Shown: positions 26,537 through 35,648 of the stretch, piece by piece
How positions within the stretch are numbered: the first letter of the stretch is position 1
Layout of the letters: the number at the start of each line of letters is the position of its first letter
Source: Flavobacteriaceae bacterium
GTDB taxonomy: Bacteria; Bacteroidota; Bacteroidia; Flavobacteriales; Flavobacteriaceae
Assembly: GCA_023264015.1 (NCBI GenBank)
Contig: JALQTJ010000002.1
Location: forward strand, 1 to 64,000
Length of the DNA stretch: 64,000 bases
Reading direction: 5' to 3'
Notes under the pieces: model-generated
The model's input: the letters and a program-made list of their open reading frames with translations, nothing else
What the model was told of the DNA's origin: nothing
Database searches by the model: none
Program-made: the position numbers and the translations under genes

Positions 26537-27760
26537 ATGAAGTCAAGAAACCTGTTTTTGAAGTCACTCTTTTTCTCTCTTGCACTTGCCTTTTCTTCGG
26601 CAAACCTATGGGCTACTGACCCCGTCAAATCTGATGAGCCAACTCATGAAGAATCTGCCGATCAGTCGGTTAGCACAGAAGAACAGATCAGCGAATACAT
26701 CGCACACCACATCAAAGACGCTCATGACTTTCATTTGTTTTCGTACAATGATTCTTCAGGTCACAGAAAGCACATTGGGTTTCCTTTACCGGTAATCGTT
26801 TACACCTCTCAAGGTCTTAGATTCTTTATGTCGTCTGAATTTCATCATGACGATTCAGGTCATCACGTTGTAGAAACTGACGGTGTTTCATTGGTGAAGT
26901 ATCACGAGAAGATTTATGAATTAAATACAGGTGAACACGCTATTTCTTTTGGTGAGGAAGGGCATCATGACGGAGAACATGAAGTAGGTTTAGGTGACGA
27001 GCTTTCTGATATTGCAGAAATTGAAGAGTTTGATGCTTCGCATCATCCAACAAACGCACACGAGGTACTAGACCTTTCTATTACCAAAAGCGTTTTCGGA
27101 TTTCTTTTAGTTTCACTCTTAATGCTTATCGCCTTTCGATCGCTTGCCAATCAGTACAAGAAAAGAGCTGTCCCTACTGGGTTTGGACGCGTGTTAGAGC
27201 CTTTGGTTTTGTATGTGCGCGATGAAATCGCTCGTCCGAACATTGGAGAAAAACACTACAAGAGGTTCACAGGATTTTTGTTGACCGTTTTCTTTTTTAT
27301 CTGGACGTCTAACTTGTTGGGTCTTACCCCACTAGGTTTCAATATCACAGGTCAGTTGGCAGTGACATTTAGCTTAGCGCTATTTACCTATTTAATCACC
27401 CAATTCAGCGGAAACAAAGAGTATTGGAAGCACATCTTTTGGATGCCTGGCGTGCCTGCTCCGATGAAGGTGATTCTGGCTCCGATCGAATTACTCGGAA
27501 CCTTGACCAAGCCCTTTTCACTTATGATTCGTCTGTTTGCCAACATTTCGGCAGGACACATTGTGGTGATGAGCTTGATATCAATTGCAATTATCATGAA
27601 GAGCAGCATGGGAGCTGTAGGCGCTACCGCCCTTTCATTCGCCCTGTCGTTTTTCTTGACGTTAATAGAATTATTAGTGGCGTTTTTGCAGGCCTATATT
27701 TTTACAATGCTTTCAGCCTTGTTTATCGGTATGGCGGTGCAAGAGCACGACCACCATTAA
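26537..27760 (+). CDS. atpB: F0F1 ATP synthase subunit a
   Basis: A 407-residue membrane subunit that forms the proton half-channels against the c-ring. A cleavable signal peptide (about residues 1-26, ending NLWA) precedes a His- and acid-rich periplasmic region of about 130 residues (HHIKDAHDFHLF, FHHDDSGHH, EEGHHDGEHE) that is absent in E. coli AtpB. The core follows with LGLTPLGFNITG and the essential Arg in SLMIRLFANISAGHIV. I chose the ATG at 26537, after the promoter box and a purine-rich site, which gives a clean signal peptide. Confidence 0.94.
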   Translation: MKSRNLFLKSLFFSLALAFSSANLWATDPVKSDEPTHEESADQSVSTEEQISEYIAHHIKDAHDFHLFSYNDSSGHRKHIGFPLPVIVYTSQGLRFFMSSEFHHDDSGHHVVETDGVSLVKYHEKIYELNTGEHAISFGEEGHHDGEHEVGLGDELSDIAEIEEFDASHHPTNAHEVLDLSITKSVFGFLLVSLLMLIAFRSLANQYKKRAVPTGFGRVLEPLVLYVRDEIARPNIGEKHYKRFTGFLLTVFFFIWTSNLLGLTPLGFNITGQLAVTFSLALFTYLITQFSGNKEYWKHIFWMPGVPAPMKVILAPIELLGTLTKPFSLMIRLFANISAGHIVVMSLISIAIIMKSSMGAVGATALSFALSFFLTLIELLVAFLQAYIFTMLSALFIGMAVQEHDHH

Positions 27761-27991
<231 letters not shown>

Positions 27992-28001
27992 ACCTAAATC
28001 T

Positions 28002-28043
28002 AAAAGGGGCCGTGCGCAGCGGTTGGCTGCGCACTACCTTTTT
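28002..28043 (+). terminator. Strong stem-loop between atpE and atpF (attenuator or mRNA 3' stabiliser)
   Basis: GTGCGCAGC (28012-28020) pairs perfectly with GCTGCGCAC (28026-28034) around GGTTG. An outer AAAAGG / CCTTTT pairing extends it, and the 3' side is T-rich (CCTTTTT). It lies inside the operon, right after the gene whose product is needed in many copies. Confidence 0.7.
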
Positions 28044-28060
28044 ATCGAAAACAAAAAGTA

Positions 28061-28564
28061 ATGGAACAGTTATTAAACGATTTTTCTCCCGGACTTTTCA
28101 TCATGCAAAGCATCTTGATGCTTGCGGTTATTTTCTTGATGGTCAAGTTTGCCTGGAAACCTATTGTTTCTTCACTTGAAGAGCGCGAAGAGGGGATCAA
28201 GAAAGCCTTAGAGTCTGCAGAAGAAGCCAAAGCCGAGATGGAGAATATCTCTTCGGCAAATGAGCAGTTACTCAAAGAAGCTCGTGAGGAGCGCGAAAAA
28301 TTGATGAAGGAGGCCAGAGAGACCAAAGCCAAAATGATTGCCGATGCTGAAGAGGCCGCTCAAGAAGAAAGCGCAAAGATCATTGCCAAGGCTAAAGTTT
28401 CAATCGAATTAGAGAAGAAGGAGGCGCTAGAGCAAATCAAGAAAGAAGCAGCTAAGCTTTCAGTAGCCTTAGCAGAAAAGATTTTACAAGAAGAACTTTC
28501 TTCGGCCTCAAAAAGCGCCGAACACGTCGACAAACTTCTCAAAGAAGTGACGTTGAAGTCATAA
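28061..28564 (+). CDS. atpF: F0F1 ATP synthase subunit b
   Basis: A 167-residue peripheral-stalk subunit: one N-terminal membrane helix (about residues 10-30, LFIMQSILMLAVIFLMVKFAW) followed by WKPIVSSLEEREEGIKKALESAEEAKAEM and a long charged coiled coil to the C-terminus. It links the membrane part to F1 through subunit delta, encoded 4 nt downstream. Length is normal. Confidence 0.95.
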   Translation: MEQLLNDFSPGLFIMQSILMLAVIFLMVKFAWKPIVSSLEEREEGIKKALESAEEAKAEMENISSANEQLLKEAREEREKLMKEARETKAKMIADAEEAAQEESAKIIAKAKVSIELEKKEALEQIKKEAAKLSVALAEKILQEELSSASKSAEHVDKLLKEVTLKS

Positions 28565-28568
28565 TACT

Positions 28569-29111
28569 ATGAAGCAATCAAGAGCATCCATTCGCTACGC
28601 CAAAGCCTTTTTGCAGGTTGCAGATAAGCAGAACAGCTTAGACAGTGCAGCAGCCGACATGCAAAAGGTAGTCAGCATTACTGCCGAGTCAAAAGATCTC
28701 GTTAGGGCCCTTGAAAATCCCATGGCAAGTACATCGGTGAAGAAGGCCATTGTAGACGAAGTATTCGCAGGCGCTAGTGACGTTACCAAAGATTTGTTGC
28801 GTGTTCTTTCAGAGAACGACCGACTAGATCTGCTTGACGATGTTGCTCGCCGATTTGCTCAACTCTTGGCCGCGCACAGAGGCCAATTACAGGCGACGCT
28901 TATGGTGGCGTCTTCTGAAAACCAAAAAGATCAAGAAGCGGCCGTGTTAAAGCTATTAGCAGAGCAGGGCTACAGCAATGTGTTGTTAGAAGTTCAAATC
29001 GACCCCGAACTCATCGGCGGATTTGTCTTAAAACTAGACGACTTGCGTTACGACGCTAGCATTGCAGGAAAGATTAAACGCGTTAAAAAAGAATTTTCAA
29101 ACAGTCTATAA
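28569..29111 (+). CDS. atpH: F0F1 ATP synthase subunit delta
   Basis: A 180-residue subunit joining the b stalk to the top of the alpha-beta hexamer. The N-terminal helical domain ([22 protein letters not shown]) and the C-terminal sheet with [32 protein letters not shown] are typical of the OSCP/delta family. It lies between atpF (4-nt gap) and atpA (1-nt gap) in the standard order. Confidence 0.95.
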   Translation: MKQSRASIRYAKAFLQVADKQNSLDSAAADMQKVVSITAESKDLVRALENPMASTSVKKAIVDEVFAGASDVTKDLLRVLSENDRLDLLDDVARRFAQLLAAHRGQLQATLMVASSENQKDQEAAVLKLLAEQGYSNVLLEVQIDPELIGGFVLKLDDLRYDASIAGKIKRVKKEFSNSL

Positions 29112-29112
29112 G

Positions 29113-30693
29113 ATGTCAGACCTTAAAGCAGCTGAGGTTTCAGCAATTCTAAAAAAACAAATCGAAGGCTTTGATTCAAGCGCCTCTCTAGATGAGGTAG
29201 GAACAGTATTGTCTGTAGGAGACGGTATTGCTCGCGTATACGGTTTGTCGAACGCTCAATACGGTGAGCTTGTTGAGTTCGATGGCGGACTCGAAGGTAT
29301 CGTATTGAACCTTGAAGAAGACAATGTCGGTGTCGTTCTCTTAGGCCCTTCAAAAGAGGTGGTAGAGGGAGCAACGGTAAAACGCACGCAGCGCATTGCC
29401 TCGCTTAAGGTTGGTGAAGGTGTTGTCGGACGTGTTCTAGACACGCTTGGTAATCCTATAGACGGAAAAGGAGCGATCGAAGGAACACTATACGATATGC
29501 CACTAGAGCGTAAGGCTCCTGGTGTAATTTATCGACAGCCTGTAAATGAGCCGCTTCAAACGGGTATCAAATCAATTGATGCGATGATTCCGGTTGGAAG
29601 AGGACAGCGCGAGCTCGTCATTGGTGACCGTCAAACCGGAAAAACAACGGTATGTATCGACACCATTTTGAACCAGAAAGAATTCTACGACGCAGGAAAC
29701 CCTGTTTACTGTATCTACGTTGCTGTAGGTCAGAAAGCATCAACCGTTGCGGCCATCGCCAAGACACTTGAAGACAAGGGAGCCCTTGCTTATACAACTA
29801 TAGTCGCTGCAAATGCATCTGATCCTGCTCCAATGCAGGTTTATGCGCCTTTTGCCGGAGCAGCTATTGGAGAGTATTTTAGAGATACTGGACGCCCAGC
29901 CCTTATCGTTTATGATGATTTGTCTAAGCAAGCGGTTGCTTACCGCGAGGTGTCGCTTCTTTTAAGACGTCCACCAGGACGCGAAGCTTACCCAGGTGAC
30001 GTATTCTACTTGCACTCAAGACTTTTAGAGCGTTCGGCTAAGGTTATTGCCGATGACGCTATTGCACAATCGATGAACGATCTTCCGGAGTCTATCAAGC
30101 ATTTGGTAAAAGGAGGCGGATCGCTTACCGCGCTTCCGATCATTGAGACACAAGCAGGAGACGTTTCGGCATATATTCCAACAAACGTAATCTCGATTAC
30201 TGACGGTCAGATCTTCTTAGAGCAAGACTTGTTCAACCAAGGGGTTCGTCCGGCGATCAACGTAGGTATTTCGGTATCGCGTGTTGGAGGATCGGCTCAG
30301 ATCAAATCGATGAAAAAGGTTGCGGGTACGTTGAAACTAGACCAAGCCCAGTTTAGAGAGCTTGAAGCATTTGCTAAGTTTGGTTCAGACCTTGATGCGG
30401 CTACCTTAAATGTAATCGAAAAAGGAAGGCGTAATGTTGAGATCTTGAAACAAGCCCAGAACGACCCTTATACGGTAGAGGCTCAGATTGCGATCATCTT
30501 CGCAGGATCTAAGAATTTGCTAAGAGAAGTTCCTGTGACGAATGTAAAGGCTTTTGAAGCAGACTACATTGAGACCCTTCGCCTAAATCACGCAGAGACG
30601 TTAGCCACCCTTAAAAGCGGAGCGCTTACTGACGAAGTGATCGAAACCTTGACTCAGGTCGCAGCTGAAGTTGTAAAACGTCATAAGAACTAA
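29113..30693 (+). CDS. atpA: F0F1 ATP synthase subunit alpha
   Basis: A 526-residue F1 subunit with the regulatory nucleotide site. Walker A is GDRQTGKT, Walker [35 protein letters not shown] is the alpha signature region, and [19 protein letters not shown] closes the nucleotide domain. I start at the ATG giving [16 protein letters not shown]; the longer frame overlaps atpH. atpG follows by 13 nt. The catalytic beta subunit (atpD) is not in this operon. Confidence 0.97.
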   Translation: MSDLKAAEVSAILKKQIEGFDSSASLDEVGTVLSVGDGIARVYGLSNAQYGELVEFDGGLEGIVLNLEEDNVGVVLLGPSKEVVEGATVKRTQRIASLKVGEGVVGRVLDTLGNPIDGKGAIEGTLYDMPLERKAPGVIYRQPVNEPLQTGIKSIDAMIPVGRGQRELVIGDRQTGKTTVCIDTILNQKEFYDAGNPVYCIYVAVGQKASTVAAIAKTLEDKGALAYTTIVAANASDPAPMQVYAPFAGAAIGEYFRDTGRPALIVYDDLSKQAVAYREVSLLLRRPPGREAYPGDVFYLHSRLLERSAKVIADDAIAQSMNDLPESIKHLVKGGGSLTALPIIETQAGDVSAYIPTNVISITDGQIFLEQDLFNQGVRPAINVGISVSRVGGSAQIKSMKKVAGTLKLDQAQFRELEAFAKFGSDLDAATLNVIEKGRRNVEILKQAQNDPYTVEAQIAIIFAGSKNLLREVPVTNVKAFEADYIETLRLNHAETLATLKSGALTDEVIETLTQVAAEVVKRHKN

Positions 30694-30706
30694 AACCTAA
30701 ACCCTG

Positions 30707-31567
30707 ATGGCTAACCTCAAAGAAATACGTAACCGCATCTCTTCGGTTTCTTCAACCATGCAGATTACAAGCGCCATGAAGATGGTGTCTGCTGCAAAAT
30801 TGAAGAAGGCCCAAGACGCTATTTTAGCTATGCGCCCGTATTCTGAGAAACTTTCAGGCCTGCTTGGGCGTTTGAGCTCAAGTATTGGCGAGGAGGTTGA
30901 AAACCTTTATGCCGAGAAGCGCCCTGTTAAGAAGGTCCTTTTTGTTGTGATAAGCTCGAACAGAGGTCTTTGTGGAGCGTTTAACTCTAATGTGATTAAG
31001 ACAGCACATCAGGCGATTTCTGAGGCGAATTCATCGGCACAAGTAGAGGTGATTTCTATCGGTAAAAAGGCGAAAGAGGCGCTGAAAAATAAGACGAAGC
31101 TTATTGCTGACCACAGCGATATCTTTGACAACCTCAATTATGAGAGCGCTACTGAAATATCAGAGCAGATCATAACTTCATTTATTGCTAAGCAGTACGA
31201 TGAGGTAAGAGTCATCTATAATTCGTTCAAAAACGCAGCAACGCAAATCGTTAAAAACGAGCAACTTCTTCCTATCGTTCAAGAACAATCTTCTGAGACT
31301 TCTACTGAAGACTACATCTATGAGCCAAGCGCTGAAGAAATGGTCAATCAGTTGATTCCAAAAGCCTTAAAAGTGCAGTTTTTCAAGGCTATTCGAGATT
31401 CTTTTGCAAGTGAGCACGGCGCGCGAATGACTGCTATGCATAAGGCTACAGATAACGCGAAAGAATTGAGAGATCAGTTGAAGTTGACGTACAATAAAGC
31501 GCGTCAAGCTGCTATTACCAATGAGATTCTTGAGATCGTTGGTGGAGCTGAGGCATTGAACGACTAG
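30707..31567 (+). CDS. atpG: F0F1 ATP synthase subunit gamma
   Basis: A 286-residue central rotor shaft. The N-terminal helix MANLKEIRNRISSVSSTMQITSAMKMVSAAKLKKAQ and the C-terminal helix ARMTAMHKATDNAKELRDQLKLTYNKARQAAITNEILEIVGGAEAL form the coiled coil that turns inside alpha3beta3; the middle has SSNRGLCGAFN. It is the last gene of the operon here. atpD and atpC do not follow, which is the usual split arrangement in Bacteroidota. Confidence 0.96.
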   Translation: MANLKEIRNRISSVSSTMQITSAMKMVSAAKLKKAQDAILAMRPYSEKLSGLLGRLSSSIGEEVENLYAEKRPVKKVLFVVISSNRGLCGAFNSNVIKTAHQAISEANSSAQVEVISIGKKAKEALKNKTKLIADHSDIFDNLNYESATEISEQIITSFIAKQYDEVRVIYNSFKNAATQIVKNEQLLPIVQEQSSETSTEDYIYEPSAEEMVNQLIPKALKVQFFKAIRDSFASEHGARMTAMHKATDNAKELRDQLKLTYNKARQAAITNEILEIVGGAEALND

Positions 31568-31620
31568 CCTATTGTGCTTGCTGCTCATCTATGCCTATCT
31601 TTAGGCCAGATGTTGTTCGA

Positions 31621-31998
31621 ATGCCCTTACTTTTAATGCACTTTAGCACCTTGTCGATCGTACTTGCCACTGTGTTTGCGCTAAGTCTCAATCAGTGCGA
31701 TTCGCCTCCAAAGCTTAAAAATTACCGCCTTCAACGCGTGTTGCCGGGTCGTGCACAAACAACCACCCTATACAAACTAGAGGTCGAATTGGAGAGGGGT
31801 CTTTATCTACAACCCCTCTTGGTAAAACTTTCTTCAGGCGAAGCCTCTCCAATGAAACAAGAGAGAGAAAACAGGTTTGCCGTAAGAATCGCCGAACACA
31901 TCAACTTAAAAGAAGGGATTAAACTCTACTTTGAAGGAACAACAGATACGTTATTCATCAGCCCTCCATTGAGGCTAATCACTGAAATTCGAAACTAA
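31621..31998 (+). CDS. Putative lipoprotein of unknown function
   Basis: A 125-residue protein that I do not recognise. Starting at the ATG at 31621 gives a signal (MPLLLMHFSTLSIVLATVFALSLNQC) with a plausible lipobox ending at Cys26, followed by a small beta-rich domain (TTTLYKLEVELERGLYLQPLLVKLSSGEA). A longer frame starting at 31591 would spoil the signal and begin inside a promoter-like TATCTTTA (31596-31603). It starts a run of envelope genes, 3 nt before the flippase gene. Confidence 0.65.
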   Translation: MPLLLMHFSTLSIVLATVFALSLNQCDSPPKLKNYRLQRVLPGRAQTTTLYKLEVELERGLYLQPLLVKLSSGEASPMKQERENRFAVRIAEHINLKEGIKLYFEGTTDTLFISPPLRLITEIRN

Positions 31999-32001
31999 GG
32001 C

Positions 32002-33417
32002 ATGAGCGCGGTAAAACGATTAGGATCACAAATCATCGTCTATGGGCTCGCCACGGTGCTCCCAAGAGCGCTATCGTTTTTATTACTCCCTCTGTATACC
32101 ACGGTGTTTAAAGAGGCAACAGGATATGGTGAATACATCTTTATTTACTCGTGGATTGCGCTCTTCAATGTGCTCTTAACCTATGGGATGGAAACTTCCT
32201 TTTTCAGGTTTTTTCACGATAAAGAGTGTGATCAAGACAGCGTAGTTTCTACTGCTTTATGGTCTCTTGTGATGAGTTCTTTGGGGTTTCTCGCGCTCGC
32301 CAGTTTATTTACAGAACAATTTTCTGCTCTGATCGGAATCCGCCCAGAATTCATACAAAAGACGGTTTACATATTGGTACTAGATGCTCTTGTGGTGGTT
32401 CCTTTTGCGCTACTTCGCGCTCAAGAAAAGGCGATGCGTTATGCCTTAATTAAGGCGCTAAACGTGGGAGTAAACGTAGCCTTTAATGTGTATTTTTTAC
32501 TGTTCTCTTACGATCAGTTCTTAGGCCGTGAAATCGATGCTATTTTCTTGGCTAACATTATAGCCAGCGGGCTGACCTTAATTTGGTTCTTTCCGGCCTA
32601 TGTGAAGCGCCGCCCGGGTTTTGATAAAGACTTATGGAAGAAAATGCTGAAGTACGGTCTGCCAATCATGCTTGCGGGTTTTGCCTTTATCATCAACGAG
32701 GTCTTCGATAAAATTTTACTTACAAGATTAGACTCAGCACATGCCGCAGGAATCTACGGAGCCTGCTATAAGCTAAGTGTTTTTATGACCCTGTTTGCCA
32801 CAGCTTTTAGAATGGGGGTTGAACCCTTCTTTTTTAGGCAAGCCACAGCAGAGAACCGTGAGCTGCAATACGCACAGGTGGCCTATTATTTTGTTGTTTT
32901 CGGCTCGCTATTGTTTTTAGCGGTGATTGTTTTTTTGGATCCGTTGGCCAATCTTTTTATTCGCGAGGCGGTGTATAGAGAAGGACTTTACATTGTGCCA
33001 TGGGTGCTTATGGGCGCGTTGTTCTTAGGGGTTTATCACAATTTGTCCGTTTGGTATAAGCTTAAAGATAAAACGCATATTGGCGCCTTGATTTCGGGAG
33101 CGGGAGCATTGGTTACGCTAACGATCAACATCGTATTCATTCCCAAATGGGGCTATTTTGCCTCGGCAGTAGCTACCTTTTCTGCTTATCTCCTTATGAT
33201 GTGCGTTTCGTTTCTATGGGGACGAAAGGTATACCGAATTCCCTATAGAGTGGGGGCTATGCTAGTCTATTTACTTCTGGCCTTTGGGTTTGGGTGGGCA
33301 GCCTACGACCTCTTTGCCGATCAGCCCTGGTTGAAGTATGGCCTACTTCTTGTATTTGCTAGCTTTGTAGCACTAAAAGAATCCAAAGATTTCAAACGAA
33401 TATTTTCCGAGCTATGA
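32002..33417 (+). CDS. Lipid-linked oligosaccharide flippase (Wzx/MATE-like polysaccharide export protein)
   Basis: A 471-residue integral membrane protein with about 12-14 helices and the polysaccharide-biosynthesis-protein N-terminus [32 protein letters not shown]. It belongs to the MOP superfamily, probably moving a lipid-linked glycan across the inner membrane. It overlaps dut by 4 nt (ATGA). The arrangement flippase-dut-nucleotidyltransferase-DUF4292-EnvC is one I recall as recurring in Bacteroidota. The substrate is unknown; other MOP proteins such as MurJ are more distant. Confidence 0.85.
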   Translation: MSAVKRLGSQIIVYGLATVLPRALSFLLLPLYTTVFKEATGYGEYIFIYSWIALFNVLLTYGMETSFFRFFHDKECDQDSVVSTALWSLVMSSLGFLALASLFTEQFSALIGIRPEFIQKTVYILVLDALVVVPFALLRAQEKAMRYALIKALNVGVNVAFNVYFLLFSYDQFLGREIDAIFLANIIASGLTLIWFFPAYVKRRPGFDKDLWKKMLKYGLPIMLAGFAFIINEVFDKILLTRLDSAHAAGIYGACYKLSVFMTLFATAFRMGVEPFFFRQATAENRELQYAQVAYYFVVFGSLLFLAVIVFLDPLANLFIREAVYREGLYIVPWVLMGALFLGVYHNLSVWYKLKDKTHIGALISGAGALVTLTINIVFIPKWGYFASAVATFSAYLLMMCVSFLWGRKVYRIPYRVGAMLVYLLLAFGFGWAAYDLFADQPWLKYGLLLVFASFVALKESKDFKRIFSEL

Positions 33418-33851
33418 TTGATATTAAAATCATTAACACCTCATCCCACGACCTGCCACATTATCAAACAGCATTGTCTGCAGGTATGGATCTTAGAGCA
33501 AACAATCCCGAGCCTATTGAGCTCGGCCCTTTAGAACGCGCTATTATACCAACTGGTATATTTATTGAGCTTCCTGCGGGTTATGAAGCTCAGATACGCC
33601 CAAGAAGCGGCCTTGCAGCGAAGAAAGGTGTTTCTCTTGTGAACAGTCCGGGTACTATAGATGCCGATTACAGAGGAGAGATAGGGGTGATTTTGGTCAA
33701 CCTTTCAAACGATCCTTTTACGGTAGAGCGCGGAGAGCGTATTGCCCAAATGGTGATTGCCAAACACGAGCAGGCGCGATGGATTGAGGTCGATCAACTC
33801 GAAGAGAGTGAACGTGGAGAGAAGGGTTTCGGAAGCACTGGAGTTCGCTAA
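33414..33851 (+). CDS. dut: dUTP diphosphatase
   Basis: A 145-residue trimeric dUTPase, which hydrolyses dUTP to dUMP and keeps uracil out of DNA. All five motifs are present: [57 protein letters not shown], and the P-loop-like C-terminal [10 protein letters not shown]. The start overlaps the flippase stop by 4 nt, and the nucleotidyltransferase gene follows 3 nt later. Confidence 0.96.
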   Translation: MIDIKIINTSSHDLPHYQTALSAGMDLRANNPEPIELGPLERAIIPTGIFIELPAGYEAQIRPRSGLAAKKGVSLVNSPGTIDADYRGEIGVILVNLSNDPFTVERGERIAQMVIAKHEQARWIEVDQLEESERGEKGFGSTGVR

Positions 33852-33854
33852 GCC

Positions 33855-34874
33855 ATGAAAATAATTGTCCCAATGGCGGGTAGAGGCTCGCGCCTTCGCC
33901 CTCACACATTAACCGTACCAAAACCGCTTTTGCCTGTAGCCGGGATGCCTATCGTGCATCGCTTGGTAAAAGACATCGCCAGGGTCTTAAATCAGCCTAT
34001 CGATGAGGTGGCTTTCGTTATCGGTGATCCTGCATTTTTTGGAGAAGAGGTTGTTCAGTCGCTTACAGCGCTGGCCGCCTCACTAAATGCCAAAGCGTCA
34101 ATATACCGGCAAGATCAACCTTTAGGAACGGGTCACGCCATCATGTGTGCGGAGCCCTCGTTGCAGGGTCCGGCGGTCATTGCTTATGCAGACACACTGA
34201 TTCGGGCGAATTTTAAATTAGATCCGGATGCAGACAGTGTGATATGGGTAAAGCAAGTCGAGCAGCCTGAAGCCTATGGAGTCGTTGAGCTCAATGACCG
34301 GCAAGAGATCGTTTCTTTGGTGGAGAAGCCTGCAGCATTCGTATCAGACTTGGCGGTTATTGGAATTTATTATTTCAAAGAAATTGAGCGCCTAAAAGAG
34401 GCCCTTGCTAAGGTGATTGAGCAGAAAATTGAACACTCAGGAGAATACCAGATTAATGACGGTATAAAAATGATGATGGCAGACGGTAAACGCTTTGTTC
34501 CAGGAGAGGTTAGTGACTGGATGGACTGCGGAAATAAACAAGTTACCGTTGAAACCAACGCCAAAATGTTAGACTACCTAAGCCAAGAAGGAGAAGAGTT
34601 GATGGCCACCGACGTTCGTGTTGAGAACTCTAAAATCATCCCCCCTTGTTTTATTGCTTCAGGAGTAGATTTGATCAACGCCACTGTAGGGCCGCACGTC
34701 TCGATTGGTGCAGGCACTCGAATTGAGAATGCGACTATCGCCAATAGCATCATTCAATCTAATTCTGTTGTACAGCATTGCAGCATTGTAGATTCGATGA
34801 TTGGCAACCACGTTCACTACGACGGTAAATCCACTAAACTGAGCATAGGAGATTACACGGTGATAGAAAACTAA
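33855..34874 (+). CDS. Sugar-phosphate nucleotidyltransferase with left-handed beta-helix tail
   Basis: A 339-residue protein: a nucleotidyltransferase domain opening MAGRGSRLRPHTLTVPKPLLPVAG, with the GTGHAIMCAEPSL loop and GVVELNDRQEIVSLVEKP, and a C-terminal hexapeptide-repeat region (VDLINATVGPHVSIGAGTRIENATIANSIIQSN). It is of the RfbA/GlmU-like class that makes NDP-sugars. The exact sugar cannot be set. The DUF4292 lipoprotein gene begins at the next base. Confidence 0.85.
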   Translation: MKIIVPMAGRGSRLRPHTLTVPKPLLPVAGMPIVHRLVKDIARVLNQPIDEVAFVIGDPAFFGEEVVQSLTALAASLNAKASIYRQDQPLGTGHAIMCAEPSLQGPAVIAYADTLIRANFKLDPDADSVIWVKQVEQPEAYGVVELNDRQEIVSLVEKPAAFVSDLAVIGIYYFKEIERLKEALAKVIEQKIEHSGEYQINDGIKMMMADGKRFVPGEVSDWMDCGNKQVTVETNAKMLDYLSQEGEELMATDVRVENSKIIPPCFIASGVDLINATVGPHVSIGAGTRIENATIANSIIQSNSVVQHCSIVDSMIGNHVHYDGKSTKLSIGDYTVIEN

Positions 34875-35648
34875 ATGATGCGCAAGTCAAAGATTTTAGG
34901 AGTAGGTTTAGGGCTATTGTTGATGGCCGCATGTAAGACAGGCCTCGTCAAGGAATCCAACTCCACTGAACGCCTCATGTCACGTGATGCAGAGATCGAA
35001 CGCCTTGCTAACGGAATGAATGAGGCCCCAGGATACAGAGGAAGAATCCGCGCAACACTCATTCAGAATTCCTCAAAAAAAGAAGTGACGCTCAGCGTTA
35101 GAGCCATCACCGACGAAGGCTTACTGTTTAGCGCTCCTCTTGGGATGGCGAAATTACTGGTGACACCCGAGCAAGTGGCCTTCTACAACAAGCTTGACCG
35201 CACCTATTTTGAAGGTGCAATGTCTCAGTTAGACAGCCTCTTACCCGTCTCGTTTAACTTTGAGCAACTACAGCGCCTGCTTTATGGCGGGATGGTGTTT
35301 TCTGAAGACCTTAAAGACCTCAAACAGAACTTAAGACGAAGACCGGCAAAGAACACAGCCCATTATTCCTCTACCTTTTCTTCTGATCAATTTGGAGAGG
35401 TTTCTTATGCGGTAACCGCTCAATTGAACCCCTTGCGTATTTTGCGACAAGAACTGGTTTCAGAGCGCTATAACGACACCGTAGTGGTGTTGTATGCCTA
35501 CGAAAAAGACGAGGCCGTACCGAGCACTATCGAGCTTACAGGCGCGGGCAAGAAATTGCTTCTCGCATTGAGTGATTTTGAGGCACAAAAGGCCGTGAAC
35601 CTTCCTTTTCAAATACCAAGCGGGTACCGCCTATTGCGCAAAAAATGA
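34875..35648 (+). CDS. DUF4292 domain lipoprotein
   Basis: A 257-residue predicted outer-membrane-facing lipoprotein with a signal ending LLLMAAC (Cys20). The body GYRGRIRATLIQNSSKKEVTLSVRAI and the YNKLDRTYFEGAMSQLDSLL stretch look like the LolA/LolB-like beta fold of DUF4292 proteins. It lies between a nucleotidyltransferase gene and the EnvC-like gene (4-nt overlap). A role in lipoprotein or cell-wall handling is possible but unproven. Confidence 0.78.
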   Translation: MMRKSKILGVGLGLLLMAACKTGLVKESNSTERLMSRDAEIERLANGMNEAPGYRGRIRATLIQNSSKKEVTLSVRAITDEGLLFSAPLGMAKLLVTPEQVAFYNKLDRTYFEGAMSQLDSLLPVSFNFEQLQRLLYGGMVFSEDLKDLKQNLRRRPAKNTAHYSSTFSSDQFGEVSYAVTAQLNPLRILRQELVSERYNDTVVVLYAYEKDEAVPSTIELTGAGKKLLLALSDFEAQKAVNLPFQIPSGYRLLRKK

